From contig CAIIXF020000006.1 of assembly GCA_903813345.2 (NCBI GenBank), positions 36,981,348 to 37,045,347 on the forward strand: a DNA stretch of 64,000 nucleotides, in the 5' to 3' direction. This document shows positions 1-11,624 of the stretch, one piece after another. How positions within the stretch are numbered: the stretch's first letter is position 1; each line of letters starts with the position of its first letter. Position numbers and translations under genes: made by a program. A model generated the notes under the pieces. The model worked only from the letters and a program-made list of their open reading frames with translations. It was not told the DNA's origin and did not search any database. This stretch comes from Owenia fusiformis (Eukaryota; Annelida; Polychaeta; Sabellida; Oweniidae).

Positions 1-987
1 TTGTACACAGATCTTTATTCCGAATGCAACAAAAATATGATTTTAGTTGCTCTTCATCTAAATAAATGAGTGGAAATGACAAAAACTTGTTTTAGCGTAT
101 GAAATATGCGTAGTTTGATTTGTTATGATCAGTAATGAACGCCAAATATACAGTATACATAGTTTAATCAATTTGTTTGAGTACGATAAAATGTTGTATT
201 TTTCATCAGAACAAATTATATCAGTAACAAATACATGATTGAAAAATAAAGCATTAAGTTTTGGTTTATTATAAAAGTATTGTGGTATCCGAATCTGAAC
301 GATGTCTCACAGGGGAAAGGTTTCAGCAAATGCTCATAACAGATTATTTTTGAAAGACAATTGATCTGTCCTTATTTTCTATTTGTGCCAGACAAACACA
401 TTGATATCATTAGAGACTTGCGAGTGAACAAATCAATATTTAATACCATATGATTCCAATGTTATATGAACATTATGTCTGTCATTTCAATTCGTTAAAG
501 TGATAGATCATCTAAGATGGTGAGTAAAAACGTGTAAAATCCATATTTTGTATTTCAGTAAATGTTTCATTGGTATTTCCAAACATCCTGATATCTAAAA
601 AAAACTGGTTAGAAGGTGAATAAAAGTGGAGATATGAATATTGTGTTCGTATTTTGAATCAATCTAGATTTATTGTAAAAGAGTTGTAAAAGAGTTGTAT
701 TCATATACATGTACATTTTGCTGAAACATTAAAATCCAAAGTTGCTGTCAGTTCATTGTAGGCATGGTAAATGAAGAATAAAAAGTGTTAAGTCTCTATT
801 TATTCTTGAAAATAGTATTCATTTTTTCTTGAAAATAATAGTTTCGTATAATTCTCAGGTGGTAGTTCTGCTTTACAAACTGTAATTATCAAAAGCACTC
901 TTGCAGTAAAATATGTATTCACAATAACAAAAACAATATGACCACGTAAACATTGTATTAATATAGAAAACCGCATTGTATAAAGGT
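1..987. other. Intergenic, no gene recognised
   Basis: AT-rich sequence with stops in all frames. I see no exon with splice sites, no RNA gene and no repeat structure. Confidence 0.6.
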
Positions 988-1720
988 TTAACTACCGCAT
1001 TTTTCATAAATCTACCGAAAAATACCGCATTTTGGCAAATCTTCCGCAAAAGTACCAGTTTTTCAAAAAATTACCGTAAAAACTACCGCAATTTTCAAAA
1101 TCGACCGTAAAACTACCGCATTTTTTCAAAATCTTCCGCAAAAGTACCGGTTTTTCAAAATATTACCGTAAAAACTACCGCAATTTTCAAAATCGACCGT
1201 AAAACTACCGCATTTTTTCAAAATCTTCCGCAAAACTACCGGTTTTTCAAAAAACTACCGTAAAAACGACCGCATTTTTTCAAAATCTACCGTAAAACTA
1301 CCGCATTTTTTCAGAATCTTTCGCAAAACTACCGGTTTTTCGAAAAACTACCGTAAAAACTACCGCATTTTTAAAATCTACCGTAAAACTACCGCATTTT
1401 TTCTTAATCTTCCGCAAAACTACCGCTTTTTTCAAATTTCTACCACAAAATTACACTTTTTTCAAAAATCTACCCCAAGCCTCTGAAACTACAGTATGTT
1501 TTAAAAATCTACCGCAAAAACTACCGTATTTTTTTAAATCTACCGCAAAAACTACCGTTTTTTTAAAATCTACCGCAAAAACTACCGTTTTTTTCTAAAA
1601 TCTACTGCAAAAACTACCGCAATTTTGTTGAAAAATACCGCAAAAACTACCGTATTTTGAAAAAATCTACCGCAAAAATACAGCAATTTTAAAAAAATCT
1701 ACCGCAGAATTTTGGTCTTA
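988..1720. repeat. AT-rich minisatellite with a CTACCGCAAAA-type core
   Basis: The core (A)AAACTACCG followed by an A/T stretch recurs about every 20-32 bases, with higher-order pairs such as CTACCGTAAAACTACCGC. Units drift steadily from one end to the other, with a different A/T spacer in the last third, as in an old array that grew by unequal exchange. It has no coding capacity. Confidence 0.85.
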
Positions 1721-4700
1721 GGTTGGCAGGTATGGATGCTTGACTTTTCTATTTCGGTAGATCAGAAGTTTGCATGAATATAAAACAAAGTATTTTAAAT
1801 TAGTTATTCTAAAGGGAAGCTTATTTTGACTGAACTGACTAATCTTATTATAAGACTAATAAGAAGACTAATAAGAAAATAACAGGATGTGTCTGCTGTA
1901 TTAAAAGGATACAAATACATGTAATCAATTAAAATATAGTCCAGACATGATTCTATTATTTCTTAGACATCAAAGACTTGTAGAGTCACGAGAATGAAAG
2001 TTAAACCTGTAGTTTGAGATTTTATTTGAATTACCGAGTATATCAATGTTAATTTTAATAATAAGATTATAATTGTAATCAAGGACGTTGCTTATATGTT
2101 TATAAAAACAATAGTTCATTAAGTCTGTTAACTTGTTATTACACATTCCAGAATGTGCTTTTTGGACAAATTGAGTCCTAAATATCTTTTCAAAAACCCT
2201 AAATTCATGCGAATGAGGAAACCCAGCAATGTGATTTTTATTTAACTTTAATATCAGTATATTTTTGATGACATATTTTGTACTTAATCACCCTTAAAGC
2301 TACAGTAATATGGATAGATTATTAAAAGAAGTTTTAGTGAAAACTGTGAGATTCTGAAAAACACATCTTAAGTTGATACCTAAGGTTGTTAGTAGGTTGT
2401 TCTATAGCAACAACCCAAGTTGAATGCATTTTGTGGGAGATATGTTCATAATTATGTGATCTTTTTTCGTGAACTGGTCAAAGTGTATTTTTCTTCTATT
2501 ATTATCATTTTCAGGGAAGGTCTTACATATTTTTGCTTTCTGGTAAACATTTGTAATGTACATTATTGTGCTTGGGAACCATATTTCGGATTTGTAAGTA
2601 GGTTTAACTGATAATTCTATCTATCTACAGAGCTTTAAATGATTAAAAAATATTTGATAATAATTAATCATTTGATTAATAATTATAAGTTTAATGATGG
2701 ATCTTGGATGGTAATTTTCATTAAATCAATATCTGAGCTAGATCTCAGTAAACTCAATTTGCCCTAGCTGTGGAACTGAACATTGTTGTTATAACTTATG
2801 TAAACATTTTTGGGTTTGTTGACTTAAAGACCACACTTTTCCCACATTTTTAGACCACACTTTTTATTCATATTATATATCACCCATACCTGTACTGCTC
2901 TTATACCATCTCCAAACCACACTCATACCACACACAACCCACATCTTTGAATCTCATGGTCAGTGGTTTTTATATATAATGGAATTCTTTTAATTCAATT
3001 TAGTTTTCACACTTCTTAAAATTGTTAGATTTCTCATAATAGAACAACCCAACCTACTTTGGCAATAGACTCTAATCTTAACCTTGGTATGAATAGCAAA
3101 TACTCATTTTATTCACTGTTATTAATCTCCAGTGCTTACACTTTTTATATATTTTACAAAGTTTATTGCAGAATTGTGATTGGTCACAGTCAGGTGAAAG
3201 GTGCCAAGCAGCCTTCAATGAACGGTGAATAGTCATATTCAAACATCATCCTCTTTGATAGTGAATAAAAATTGAGGTTGATTTTGATTGTTTCCCAGAT
3301 ATTTGGTCCTATATTTGGACATTTAATTTGGTATTGGGTCCCTATTTGACATTTGGTATGGCTTTGTGGTGTTATTCACATGTAACTGCCAATAATATTG
3401 TACAAATTAATTGGTATGAGAGCATATTGAAATTTGATTGATTGGTATTGTCAACAGTTCACTTTCCTAGGTCACTAGTTTCCACAAATCGAGGCGTTTC
3501 ACTGAAATATCCTGTAGAGATTAAACTCTGGGATAATCAAAGATTAAAATATACACCAATAAATCAAAAATAATTGAGACAAATAATTCATGCTTCAATA
3601 TATAACATTCTCATTTTTGTCACATATGTTTAATAAAATATTTGCTCGATGATGAAAAAGATTCATGAAACAATTTAGATACCAGAATAACAGGAATAAC
3701 AGACTTATCATGTACAGTAAATCCCAAAATATATTTATCAAGCATTAACCCTTTTAACCCCTATTGACAATATGGTAACCTTAAATCATATTAAAGTTAA
3801 TGTCCTGCTCCTCCATAGATTCAGTAACACCTTAACCACACTTTCTCATTATGAGGAGAAACTATGGGGAGATATTTCTTGCAAGTGTGGAAGAAATACC
3901 AGCGGGGGCCACACTTTTATGAGTGTCAAAACAGGTGACCACAACCACACTTAAACATATCTTGAGTGGTAAAAATGTAGTTAAAAAAGGTCATCTTTTA
4001 ACCACATGAGGAGAAAACAAGCGTTTTTTCTTAAGGGTTGCTACAAGCAGAATGCCTGAATTCATTCAATCGTATCCTTATACAACTCAGTATACCCATA
4101 CTCGTATCAAGCGAATACTTGAGAAATTGTGTTCGATTTCAATATCGTAGGACGTTGGAACCAACCAGAAATAAAATAATTCAGCTCTAATTTCAAACGC
4201 TTTGAATTTTAATGATGAAACATTTGGTTAAGATCGAAGTATATCTTTCGATATTTGAAATTGTAAGCACAGGGTTATGGATAATGTATTTATCAGCTAG
4301 TGGCTGGAAAGGGATTTTTGGGGTTAGGAATTTAATGTATTACTGTAACAATGGAATGTATCATCACTTATCCTACACTTAGTGTACTAAATGTATAATA
4401 ACATTAAAAAATAAATTTGATATCTATTTGCAAAATGAATAACCGGAGGATATTGTGATAATATACTCTGGGCGGAGGATATCATGACGATATACTTCGG
4501 AAAACCCAATATGCCGAGGATATTGTGACGATATACTCCGCTTGTTGATTTCCCGCCAAATTGACTCTATTTGGCATGAAATTCATTTTGCAATAATATT
4601 ATACATTTAGTACACTCCTTGTTGTAGGTGTAGGATAATAAGAACATCCTATGATTTTTTTTCAGAATATCATTTTAATCTACTCGGTGATATTGATATT

Positions 4701-5220
4701 GCACTCGTTCGCTTTGCTCTCTAGTGCAGATATCAATACAATGTATCACCTCGTAGATAAAAATGATATTCCTCAAAATCATAGGATATCCTATAAATAT
4801 AATGCCTTTTAGCTTTAAAATATTATTTAAATAAAGCTGTTAACCCTGCCTATGTGAACAACAACAATCAGGTAATCTAATTATCTGAACCAAGTTGTTT
4901 ACATATTTAGGGATATAAACAATGTAAAATTACCATTTGTTATTTGTTTCATTTGTAATATGTTTATTACATTGAATAAACTTGACATTTAATCTCATTT
5001 TAACACAGTTTTATTTATTTTGTTATTCATTCATAAATAAATGTATAAAAGTTTACGATTTATATATTTCAATTAAACATTTTTGATCAGATTTCCCATT
5101 ATTTTTCACTCCATTGCACACAATCATAGATTGAACTGTACTGTACCTGCTACCAAATTTAATTCCAATCTTCACATAAGATTGGTTTAACCCAATGCTA
5201 TATTGATCAACTGAGACGAT
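1721..5220. other. Intergenic stretch without a recognisable gene
   Basis: There are only short chance reading frames. Scattered ACCACAC motifs occur at about 2.83-2.94 kb and 3.83-3.95 kb, and GAGGATAT-type short repeats at 4.44-4.55 kb. The foldback at 4655-4795 is listed separately. No exon with both splice sites and a recognisable product was found. Confidence 0.5.
4655..4795. repeat. Foldback element, copy 1 of the GATATC family
   Basis: The arms are inverted: left ATCATTTTAATCTACTCGGT pairs with a right arm that reads ACCTCGTAGATAAAAATGAT. The centre is a GATATTGATATTGCACTCG / CTAGTGCAGATATCAATAC hairpin. A second diverged copy with the same layout is at 12690-12815. It fits a MITE-like foldback of unknown superfamily. 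Confidence 0.6.
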
Positions 5221-5228
5221 GGGTTGGC

Positions 5229-5370
5229 TTCAGGGATGTAGACAGGGTGTGGGGTTCCAGAGGTTCAGGTGGTAACCCCCCTTGCCAAAATTTCTTTCAA
5301 AATCATGCAGTTTTTCATGATTCTGATCAATTTTCATGTGAATTTGTTGTCAAAGTGAACCCCGCTGGAC
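5229..5370 (+). repeat. Diverged copy of the CAGG..CCTG MITE family
   Basis: This carries the family's internal signature (a CCCCCCTTGCCAAAA stretch, TTTCTTTCAAAATCATGCAG, then a TGTCAAAGTGAACCCC stretch) seen intact at 13646-13861. The 3' terminus is lost. Confidence 0.6.
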
Positions 5371-5579
5371 TGGACCCTGGACTGTCTATTCCATGTCACA
5401 ATTATTTTACATGATCTTGAGCATGTAGGCTTACATTCTGTATCATCACAAAAGATGATTTTCATCATAAATGTGGACCGTGGACATAATTTCATGTGAG
5501 CTATGGTTAATGACATTTGATGAATTCAGTTCATCCACCATTCAAAACTGAGTAACAATCTATATGTATCCGTAATTTT

Positions 5580-5585
5580 TTTATT
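5580..5585 (-). promoter_or_regulatory. Likely polyadenylation signal of HSPBP1
   Basis: AATAAA on the minus strand, about 190 bases past the HSPBP1 stop codon. This is the first canonical hexamer I see downstream of the stop. Confidence 0.5.
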
Positions 5586-5771
5586 TCAACAATTGAACAG
5601 GTGCTTTATGCCCAAATCCCCAACTTAGGCTGCACATTTTATTCTAAAGACACTTCATTCAATTCCACTAATGCTGATGTCTCTATGAACCGATTTGTAT
5701 TTGTATTTGAAAATACATAGAGCTTGGTGTCCCATACTGAAACTGCATCCCATAGTCTCTTTCAACCTGTG

Positions 5772-8700
5772 TTACCTATCCACAGTTGCATTTTGTTTAC
5801 CAAAACAGATTTTTAATAGTTGTTCTGCATAGTCTTTTTCTTCCTGGAAAGAAACAATGAAAAAACAATGATGTACATGTACGTTACCAAATATGGCTTT
5901 AATATAATGGAGACCACAATATTACTTATGTTATGATAAACTCTTAGTAAAATATTCAGGTTTATAAAATGTAAAAGTTGATTCCGAAAAGAATTTCTGA
6001 ATTTCTTGCTTTGACAATCATGCAAGCCGATTTGTGTAGAAAATGGCATCACGGGGAATGTAAAGATTTCGACGAAAGCACCTATTTTCAAATCTTCTTA
6101 GAACTCTATCGTAATAAGAAGTTACTTTCACCACTCACTTTAGATTAGCACAACAAAAATTATCATTTTACATGAGCATTTTGTGATTTTACCTCTTTGT
6201 TTTAAAAATGGAACCACACACAAACTTTTTCCATCATTGAATTTGAAAAAAAATTGTGAAGGATTGGCATTGGATACAAACCTGAAATTCTTCAAAAGGT
6301 TTTATTTCATCTATTCTCAGTATCAGAAATTCTTTGAAATTCAGTGGTTCCCGCTGGCACTGTTCTATGGCTTTGTCATGATGGGATATGAGACCTAGCA
6401 GCGCCCCCATTAGATATTCATGTGAACTATTATGTTCAGACTGTAAAAGTCCTATTAATTGATCGACCATTCCAATATTACATAATGTATCTGAAAAAAG
6501 AAAAGTTAGTTCAGTTTACAGGAGACAACCTTTCATACCATGACTAACAAGGCGTTAAGATGCAAAATGTCACCATCTACCATTTGTTACAAATGCCAGA
6601 CGATAACAATATATCACCACCTAAATAACCTATTTTTGACTGTATAACTTTTATCATAACATGATTACATTATTTATAACTTATAAGTAATTAAAACTCA
6701 TTTCAGTGGAAGATATTCATCAATGTGCATTTGAGAGTTTTTTTGGAAAATTAGAATTCAATAACGTAGGGTGGACGTTAGTTTTAATTTTAACTCAAAG
6801 ACAAAAGACACTCTATCCTGTAAAATCAATGCTTAATAAAGGGGAATATTGCGGGTGAATTCCTGCGTTGATATAAAATTTTCATAAGTCTCACCTTTTA
6901 CTTTTGGATGTGAAATAAGAAGAGAGCTGAGTAGGAAGCCTGCCTTGGTTTGTAAGCGTTGGATGCCACTTTGCATGGCCCTCACTAATGTTGAGAATCC
7001 ATCTTTCTGCGAGAATATATCTAGGGCTTCTTCATTTTCTCGACATAAACCTGAAACAGTATCATATAATATGTAAAGCATGTTAAGTTTATTCTGTATC
7101 TGGACATGTTTGACAAATGTAGCATGTTAGACCTGGTTTATACGTAAATGTTGTAGTTTCAACACAGACATGATAGAGTTTCACTTTATTGCTTAAAATC
7201 TTGACAGAGCAAAATTATAGAAAAAATTGCTTTTACCGATTCCCATATTATTTGAAACAAACAGACTCACATGACAGTGCATAGAGTGCTTTGATTCTTG
7301 CTTGGTTATTGTCATCCCCATCTAGTATCCGTAGTAACAAGGTCACTAGGTCAAGGTCAGTATTCAGAGCCTCTTTTTGACAATATGGATTATTTTGAAC
7401 TAGGGATGCAATGAGATCTGCAGAGCGCCATCTAATGTCTGCCTCATTGTGTTGGAGCAAGGATGGTAGTAATGTGTAGCCTCCAACTTTGTGAAAATCT
7501 GGAATAAAAAATATGTTAAGTGGAAATGTGTGGATGGTTATATGTTACTACATGTACTTTTATTAGTATTGCATATTTATCTGTCTTTATTTTCCAAATT
7601 TTATATGCTTTGTGTTGAGCACTATATATTGTAATTTTTGTTGAGCATCTTGTATTCCAAATATACTGCCTATAAGAGTTAAACTATAATATGACAACAA
7701 ATTTCAATTCGTAAATTGACACAAATTCTTGCAGAGGTTTCCCCATTGTAATGATTGTGATTGGGCTACCCACATTTCCCGGGGTTACACATTATGCATT
7801 ATTCATGTGTGTTCAAGGAGGATTGGAAGCCGTTATTCAAACTTGATACTCTGTTGCCTGGCATAGACAAATCTGAACAATATTACTCATATTTTGAAGA
7901 CTAGAACTACGTGTACCAAGGAAGCTGGAATACTACCATAATATTTGTAATGACCATCTTTCTACAATATACTTGGTCTAAGGAGAACCTTATTGAAATA
8001 TTTTTACCAAATTGTTCCACTGCAGGCAATGGAGTATCGAGTTTGAATAATGGCTGCAAATCCTCCTTGATGTGTAATAAACAGAAGTGAAAATACAGTA
8101 CAACCATAACCAGCTTTTGCCAAGGAGGGTTCACTTTTAAAAAAATTCCAGGGGGTTCACATTTGACAATTTTAGCCCCAGTCACTTGAAAAGTGCTCAG
8201 AATGGTGAAAATTTGCACGATTTTGAATGAATTTTTGGGCAGGGGGTTCCCTTAATAGATTTGATTCTGCCTTAATTCCAAAGCTTCATTTACATACCTT
8301 GAGCATTGTTGATATCCTCTGTAATCTCCGTTAGTTGATCTAGTGAGTGAATCTTTACTTCCAGGTCATGTTCATCAGATGCAAGGATTTGGAGATATTC
8401 TGTCATTTGTTTTGCAAAGTCTACAGTGAATTGTGATAAAGCCTCATTCAGAAATGTTCTGCGCTGGAAACAAATGAAAAAATGTTGATTTCTATAATGT
8501 TTCGAGTGCAATAAAACATTGCTTGAGGCAAAAGAGAGGTGAACAATAATGAATCTGAATTATAAACGATTAAAAAGTTAGTTTTCTGACCAGTGCTTAT
8601 TCAGCACCCAATCATTTTGTTGATCGCAACTTGTGTGATGCTAAAATAATATTTAATGTAGTAGATTGAAAACCAGTTATTACTCATGAACAAAAATAAT

Positions 8701-9379
8701 GGAACATTAATTAAAGGAGAATTATGGCCAACCCAGCCATTTCTCTTTTGTTTTTGTTGTTAATATATGCAATTTCTTTAGTATATGTAATATACTATAA
8801 GTCAAGCGTTATAGCATTTCAGCTACCAAACTCCATATTGGTAGTTTAAATTGGCATGTACATGTACATTTAAAGATTGACATGTACATGTACAGTAAAA
8901 GATTGGCATTTACATGAACAGTAAAATTGGTATTATGAACACCTCACTAATTTCCACACATGAACACTATTTGGTTCCATTTTTTAATTCTGCCATTGAA
9001 TTAAAATGTTACAAACTTTGAAATCTAAACACTTGCAAATCTGCACACTTTTAGACATTCCAACTGTTGTTCAGATTAGACAGTTTTTACAAAGAGCAGA
9101 TTATTTAAAACTGGAATAGAACAAATTCTCGGATTGAATACTTTTTGGCAAAATATATTTGAAGATCCAATTTCCTATCTGAACACTGCACTCTCAATGT
9201 TTTTTAATTTTGTTAATTGTAATTATTTAACACACCTCTTGAGACATAGCATCTGTAGGAGCTGCTCCTGAAGTTTGCTGGTTTGGTGCTCCAGCCTCAA
9301 TGGCCAAGTTCAGCAGACCCTGCATAGAACGGGGTTGGTCTCTTCTATCACCACTTCCCCCTTCACCCGATGATGCCAT
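5772..9379 (-). CDS. HSPBP1: HSPBP1, Hsp70-binding protein 1 (complete, 6 coding exons)
   Basis: Coding exons in transcript order are 9379-9236, 8463-8298, 7498-7271, 7050-6895, 6490-6282 and 5843-5772. All have GT/AG ends and matching phases, giving 975 nt or 324 aa (human about 360). The protein starts MASSGEGG. A short Gly/Ser-rich N-terminus leads to PRSMQGLLNLAIEAG, which matches the human PRNLQGLLQMAITAG segment, then MSQERRTFLNEALSQF (human MSEERRQWLQEAMSAAF). Armadillo-type helical repeats follow (IRWRSADLIASLVQNN, ARIKALYALSCLCRENEEAL, KDGFSTLVRAMQSGIQ). It ends in an EEKDYAEQLLKICFG tail matching the human C-terminus. The family acts in the cytosol as a nucleotide-exchange factor for Hsp70 and restrains CHIP-dependent ubiquitination. 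An acceptor CAG lies three bases before the ATG, so at least one 5'UTR exon lies upstream, possibly ending at 10067. Intron 2 holds a MITE fragment. Confidence 0.95.
8025..8260 (-). repeat. Minus-strand copy of the CAGG..CCTG MITE family in HSPBP1 intron 2
   Basis: The family internal segments (GCCAAGGAGGGTTCAC, CCAGGGGGTTCACATTTGAC, CACTTGAAAAGTGCTCAGAA) occur in inverted order relative to 13646-13861. The ends are eroded. Confidence 0.6.
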
Positions 9380-9748
9380 TGTCTGAAAATGTATATTTGA
9401 TGAGATGATTTTCAATAATGTAACCTTAATTGGGACTGATGGGCCTAAAAGGACCTATTGAATACTGATATTACTGTAGACATCTGGTCAAAATTTTTAA
9501 TTCTTATGGCCAAAGTTGCTAGGATCATTATAATCTAGTCTTCATTCAGAAGAAGTGTAAGTTGTCACTGAACGTTATTTTAGTGATTTAAATTCCTTGC
9601 AATCGTAATTATATTGGATTCGAACATGACTGTATTCACGCCTTCTATAAACTGTAAACAAAGTCAATTGCTTCAACTGGGTTATATTCGAGATCAATAT
9701 CCCAGTTAATACGTGTAATGTGTGACGTCATAACGGTGGGTCGAGTAA

Positions 9749-9782
9749 TGGCGGACCATGATGAATATTCGAAACAATTTGG
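9749..9782 (+). other. Possible orphan first coding exon, opposite strand to HSPBP1
   Basis: An ATG in a GCGG-type context opens a short frame, MADHDEYSKQF, that ends at a good donor (TTTG|GTGAGT). I could not find the next exon or recognise the product. It lies in the putative 5'UTR intron of HSPBP1 on the other strand. It may be chance. Confidence 0.2.
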
Positions 9783-9804
9783 TGAGTTTTCATGTTCGAA
9801 TCGT

Positions 9805-9976
9805 AATATAGACCTCAGAGCAGGGGTAATATCGTTGAATACACCCCTTGGGGCTAGGCACAAAAGCTTCCGAACCCCTCACTCCCTTCGGTCGTTCGGG
9901 GTACAGAAAACTTTTGTGCCTAGCCCTGCGGGGTGTATTCTACGATATAACCCCTGCTTTTCGGTCTATATTTCTT
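9805..9976. repeat. Foldback element with arms of about 60 bp
   Basis: Left AATATAGACC...AGCAGGGGTAATATCGT...GGGGCTAGGCACAAAAG is mirrored on the right by CTTTTGTGCCTAGCCC...ACGATATAACCCCTGCT...GGTCTATATT. The loop contains CCTCACTCCCTTCGGTCGTT. It is a MITE-like palindrome inside the putative 5'UTR intron of HSPBP1. Confidence 0.8.
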
Positions 9977-10067
9977 AATTCAAAAATATCTTGTTACCTA
10001 GCCTTTTGTAGATTGAATGCCCATGGACAAATTTATCTTTTCTACTGACCAATTTTAAAAGCTTACC

Positions 10068-10535
10068 TGTGCAACGAGAGAAATGATTTTCCCAGTAAAT
10101 TTAGCTGTGTATTCTTATTCTTAAAATAAGTAAGATTATTTGCGAACGGTCGCCTTATTCATGAGATATTTAGAGAATATTGTGGAATTTGTTTTTGCTT
10201 TTTTATTCTTGGCAAACGACTGACTTACGACAACACGTTTCACGACAGATTGGGTTGAGCCAGGGTTGAGCAGAATTTAATTGATCTTTGGGAATATATA
10301 CAAGGCATTTATAAAGAGGTACTCCTATCCCACAATTGTTAATTAAAACAATTAAAATGCCGCAACCCAACACAGCAAGTAAACACAATGTCGTAAACGG
10401 TCGCACTGACCGAAAACTACTTTACGGTACTGGATAAAACTGGATAAACAAGTTGTTTACGAAACCACCGGTTTTCCGTCATCCTGCAACTTATTAAAGA
10501 TCAACATGTGATACCGAGCACGTAAACCAATTCAG
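10068..10535. promoter_or_regulatory. Putative bidirectional promoter and first exons, HSPBP1 (-) / ETFRF1 (+)
   Basis: A minus-strand donor (GCACAG|GTAAGC) at 10067 and a plus-strand donor (AATTCAG|GTAAGC) at 10535 face away from each other. They would fit non-coding first exons of the two genes, with transcription starting between them. The interval is richer in CpG than its surroundings (about 10385-10525). I saw no TATA box. The exon boundaries are inferred from splice consensus only. Confidence 0.4.
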
Positions 10536-10917
10536 GTAAGCAAGATACATCAATTGAATCCATGAAATAACTCATAAACATCGAAAATCAACATTTTATA
10601 TGTGTGCTTTTTTCAAGAATTTTTTTAGATCTACTTTTGACTTTCACTCATGTTCATTTATTTTTTCAAATTTTTAAATACTGTCAGATTTCTTAGTTCC
10701 TTCCACTTGTTTATCAACATTATCCTGGCCCTTCAGCTTTTGGTCGAGTTTCAAAAAATTGCAGGGGTTACATATTTGACAATTTCATGGGCTCTGCTCG
10801 AACTCACACTTTTTATAAGTCCACACCGTAGTTCTGGCATTGTTTTAAGAGCTGTGAGCTCTCGAATGAAAGTTTCATAATCTAATTCTTCTCTTAGACT
10901 GAATGAGCACTTTAGAC

Positions 10918-11365
10918 TAGCCGTACACCAATGCATTATCAGACATCATGGGAGTTACATGTACCATGGGCATTCAATAGAAAGCCAATGCATTGAGAGT
11001 AAAAAATATTTTCATCTGACATGAACGGACAAGTCTAGAAATTTTCATTGGACATCCATGGACAAGTCTGTCGTTATCCTATTTTGTCAGATGTTATCTG
11101 CCATTGTCCGCCAGATATTATACATTTTTTCCAGTTTTGTCTGTTTATGACCGATGAAATAATAAGCATTAAATATATCAGACATACATGTATCAAGGCC
11201 ATTTTATCACATGACGATCATGTGACCATATTCTGACAATATGGCGCTGTACTCTTTACATCATTTGACAGAACAGGAGAATGTCAAACATTGTCTGGTG
11301 GACAACCGCAGACAAATTCTGACCAAAGGGACAAAGCCAGACAATATCTGATTGTTGTATGGCTA
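10918..11365. mobile_element. Non-autonomous DNA transposon, TAGCCRTACA termini
   Basis: Left end TAGCCGTACACCAATGCATT is mirrored at the right end, whose reverse complement is TAGCCATACAACAATCAGAT. The interior repeats short CAGATATT/GACAAG motifs and has no transposase. I could not settle the target-site duplication, so the superfamily is open. Confidence 0.55.
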
Positions 11366-11624
11366 GCTATAAGGGACTTAAATTTTATACACCAGTGACA
11401 ATCTTTAATAATTTGTTTCATCTTGTTTGTAGATACAGTTCAATAAATAAACAAAGTAGAATTGCACAAAAACAAAGCAGAGCATTTAGCATTTCGTTCA
11501 ACAAGGCAGATTTATTGTGAGATCAGACTTTTCGTCAGAAGTTGAGAAGTCAGACCACTACTGTGATACCCCCTACCTACCTCCACTAGGGTTGGGGTCT
11601 ACTGACTCACTGTGAAACTGAAAA

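Noticed and set aside
10203-10406. Minus-strand frame with a hydrophobic segment (LCLLAVLGCGILIVLI) that looked like a signal anchor
   Set aside because: It has no ATG, lies in the putative HSPBP1 leader exon, and its Cys-rich tail matches no family I know.
10751-10936. Minus-strand frame with a plausible-looking stretch (LDYETFIRELTALKTMPELR)
   Set aside because: No splice partners, no recognised family, and its end overlaps the terminus of a DNA transposon.
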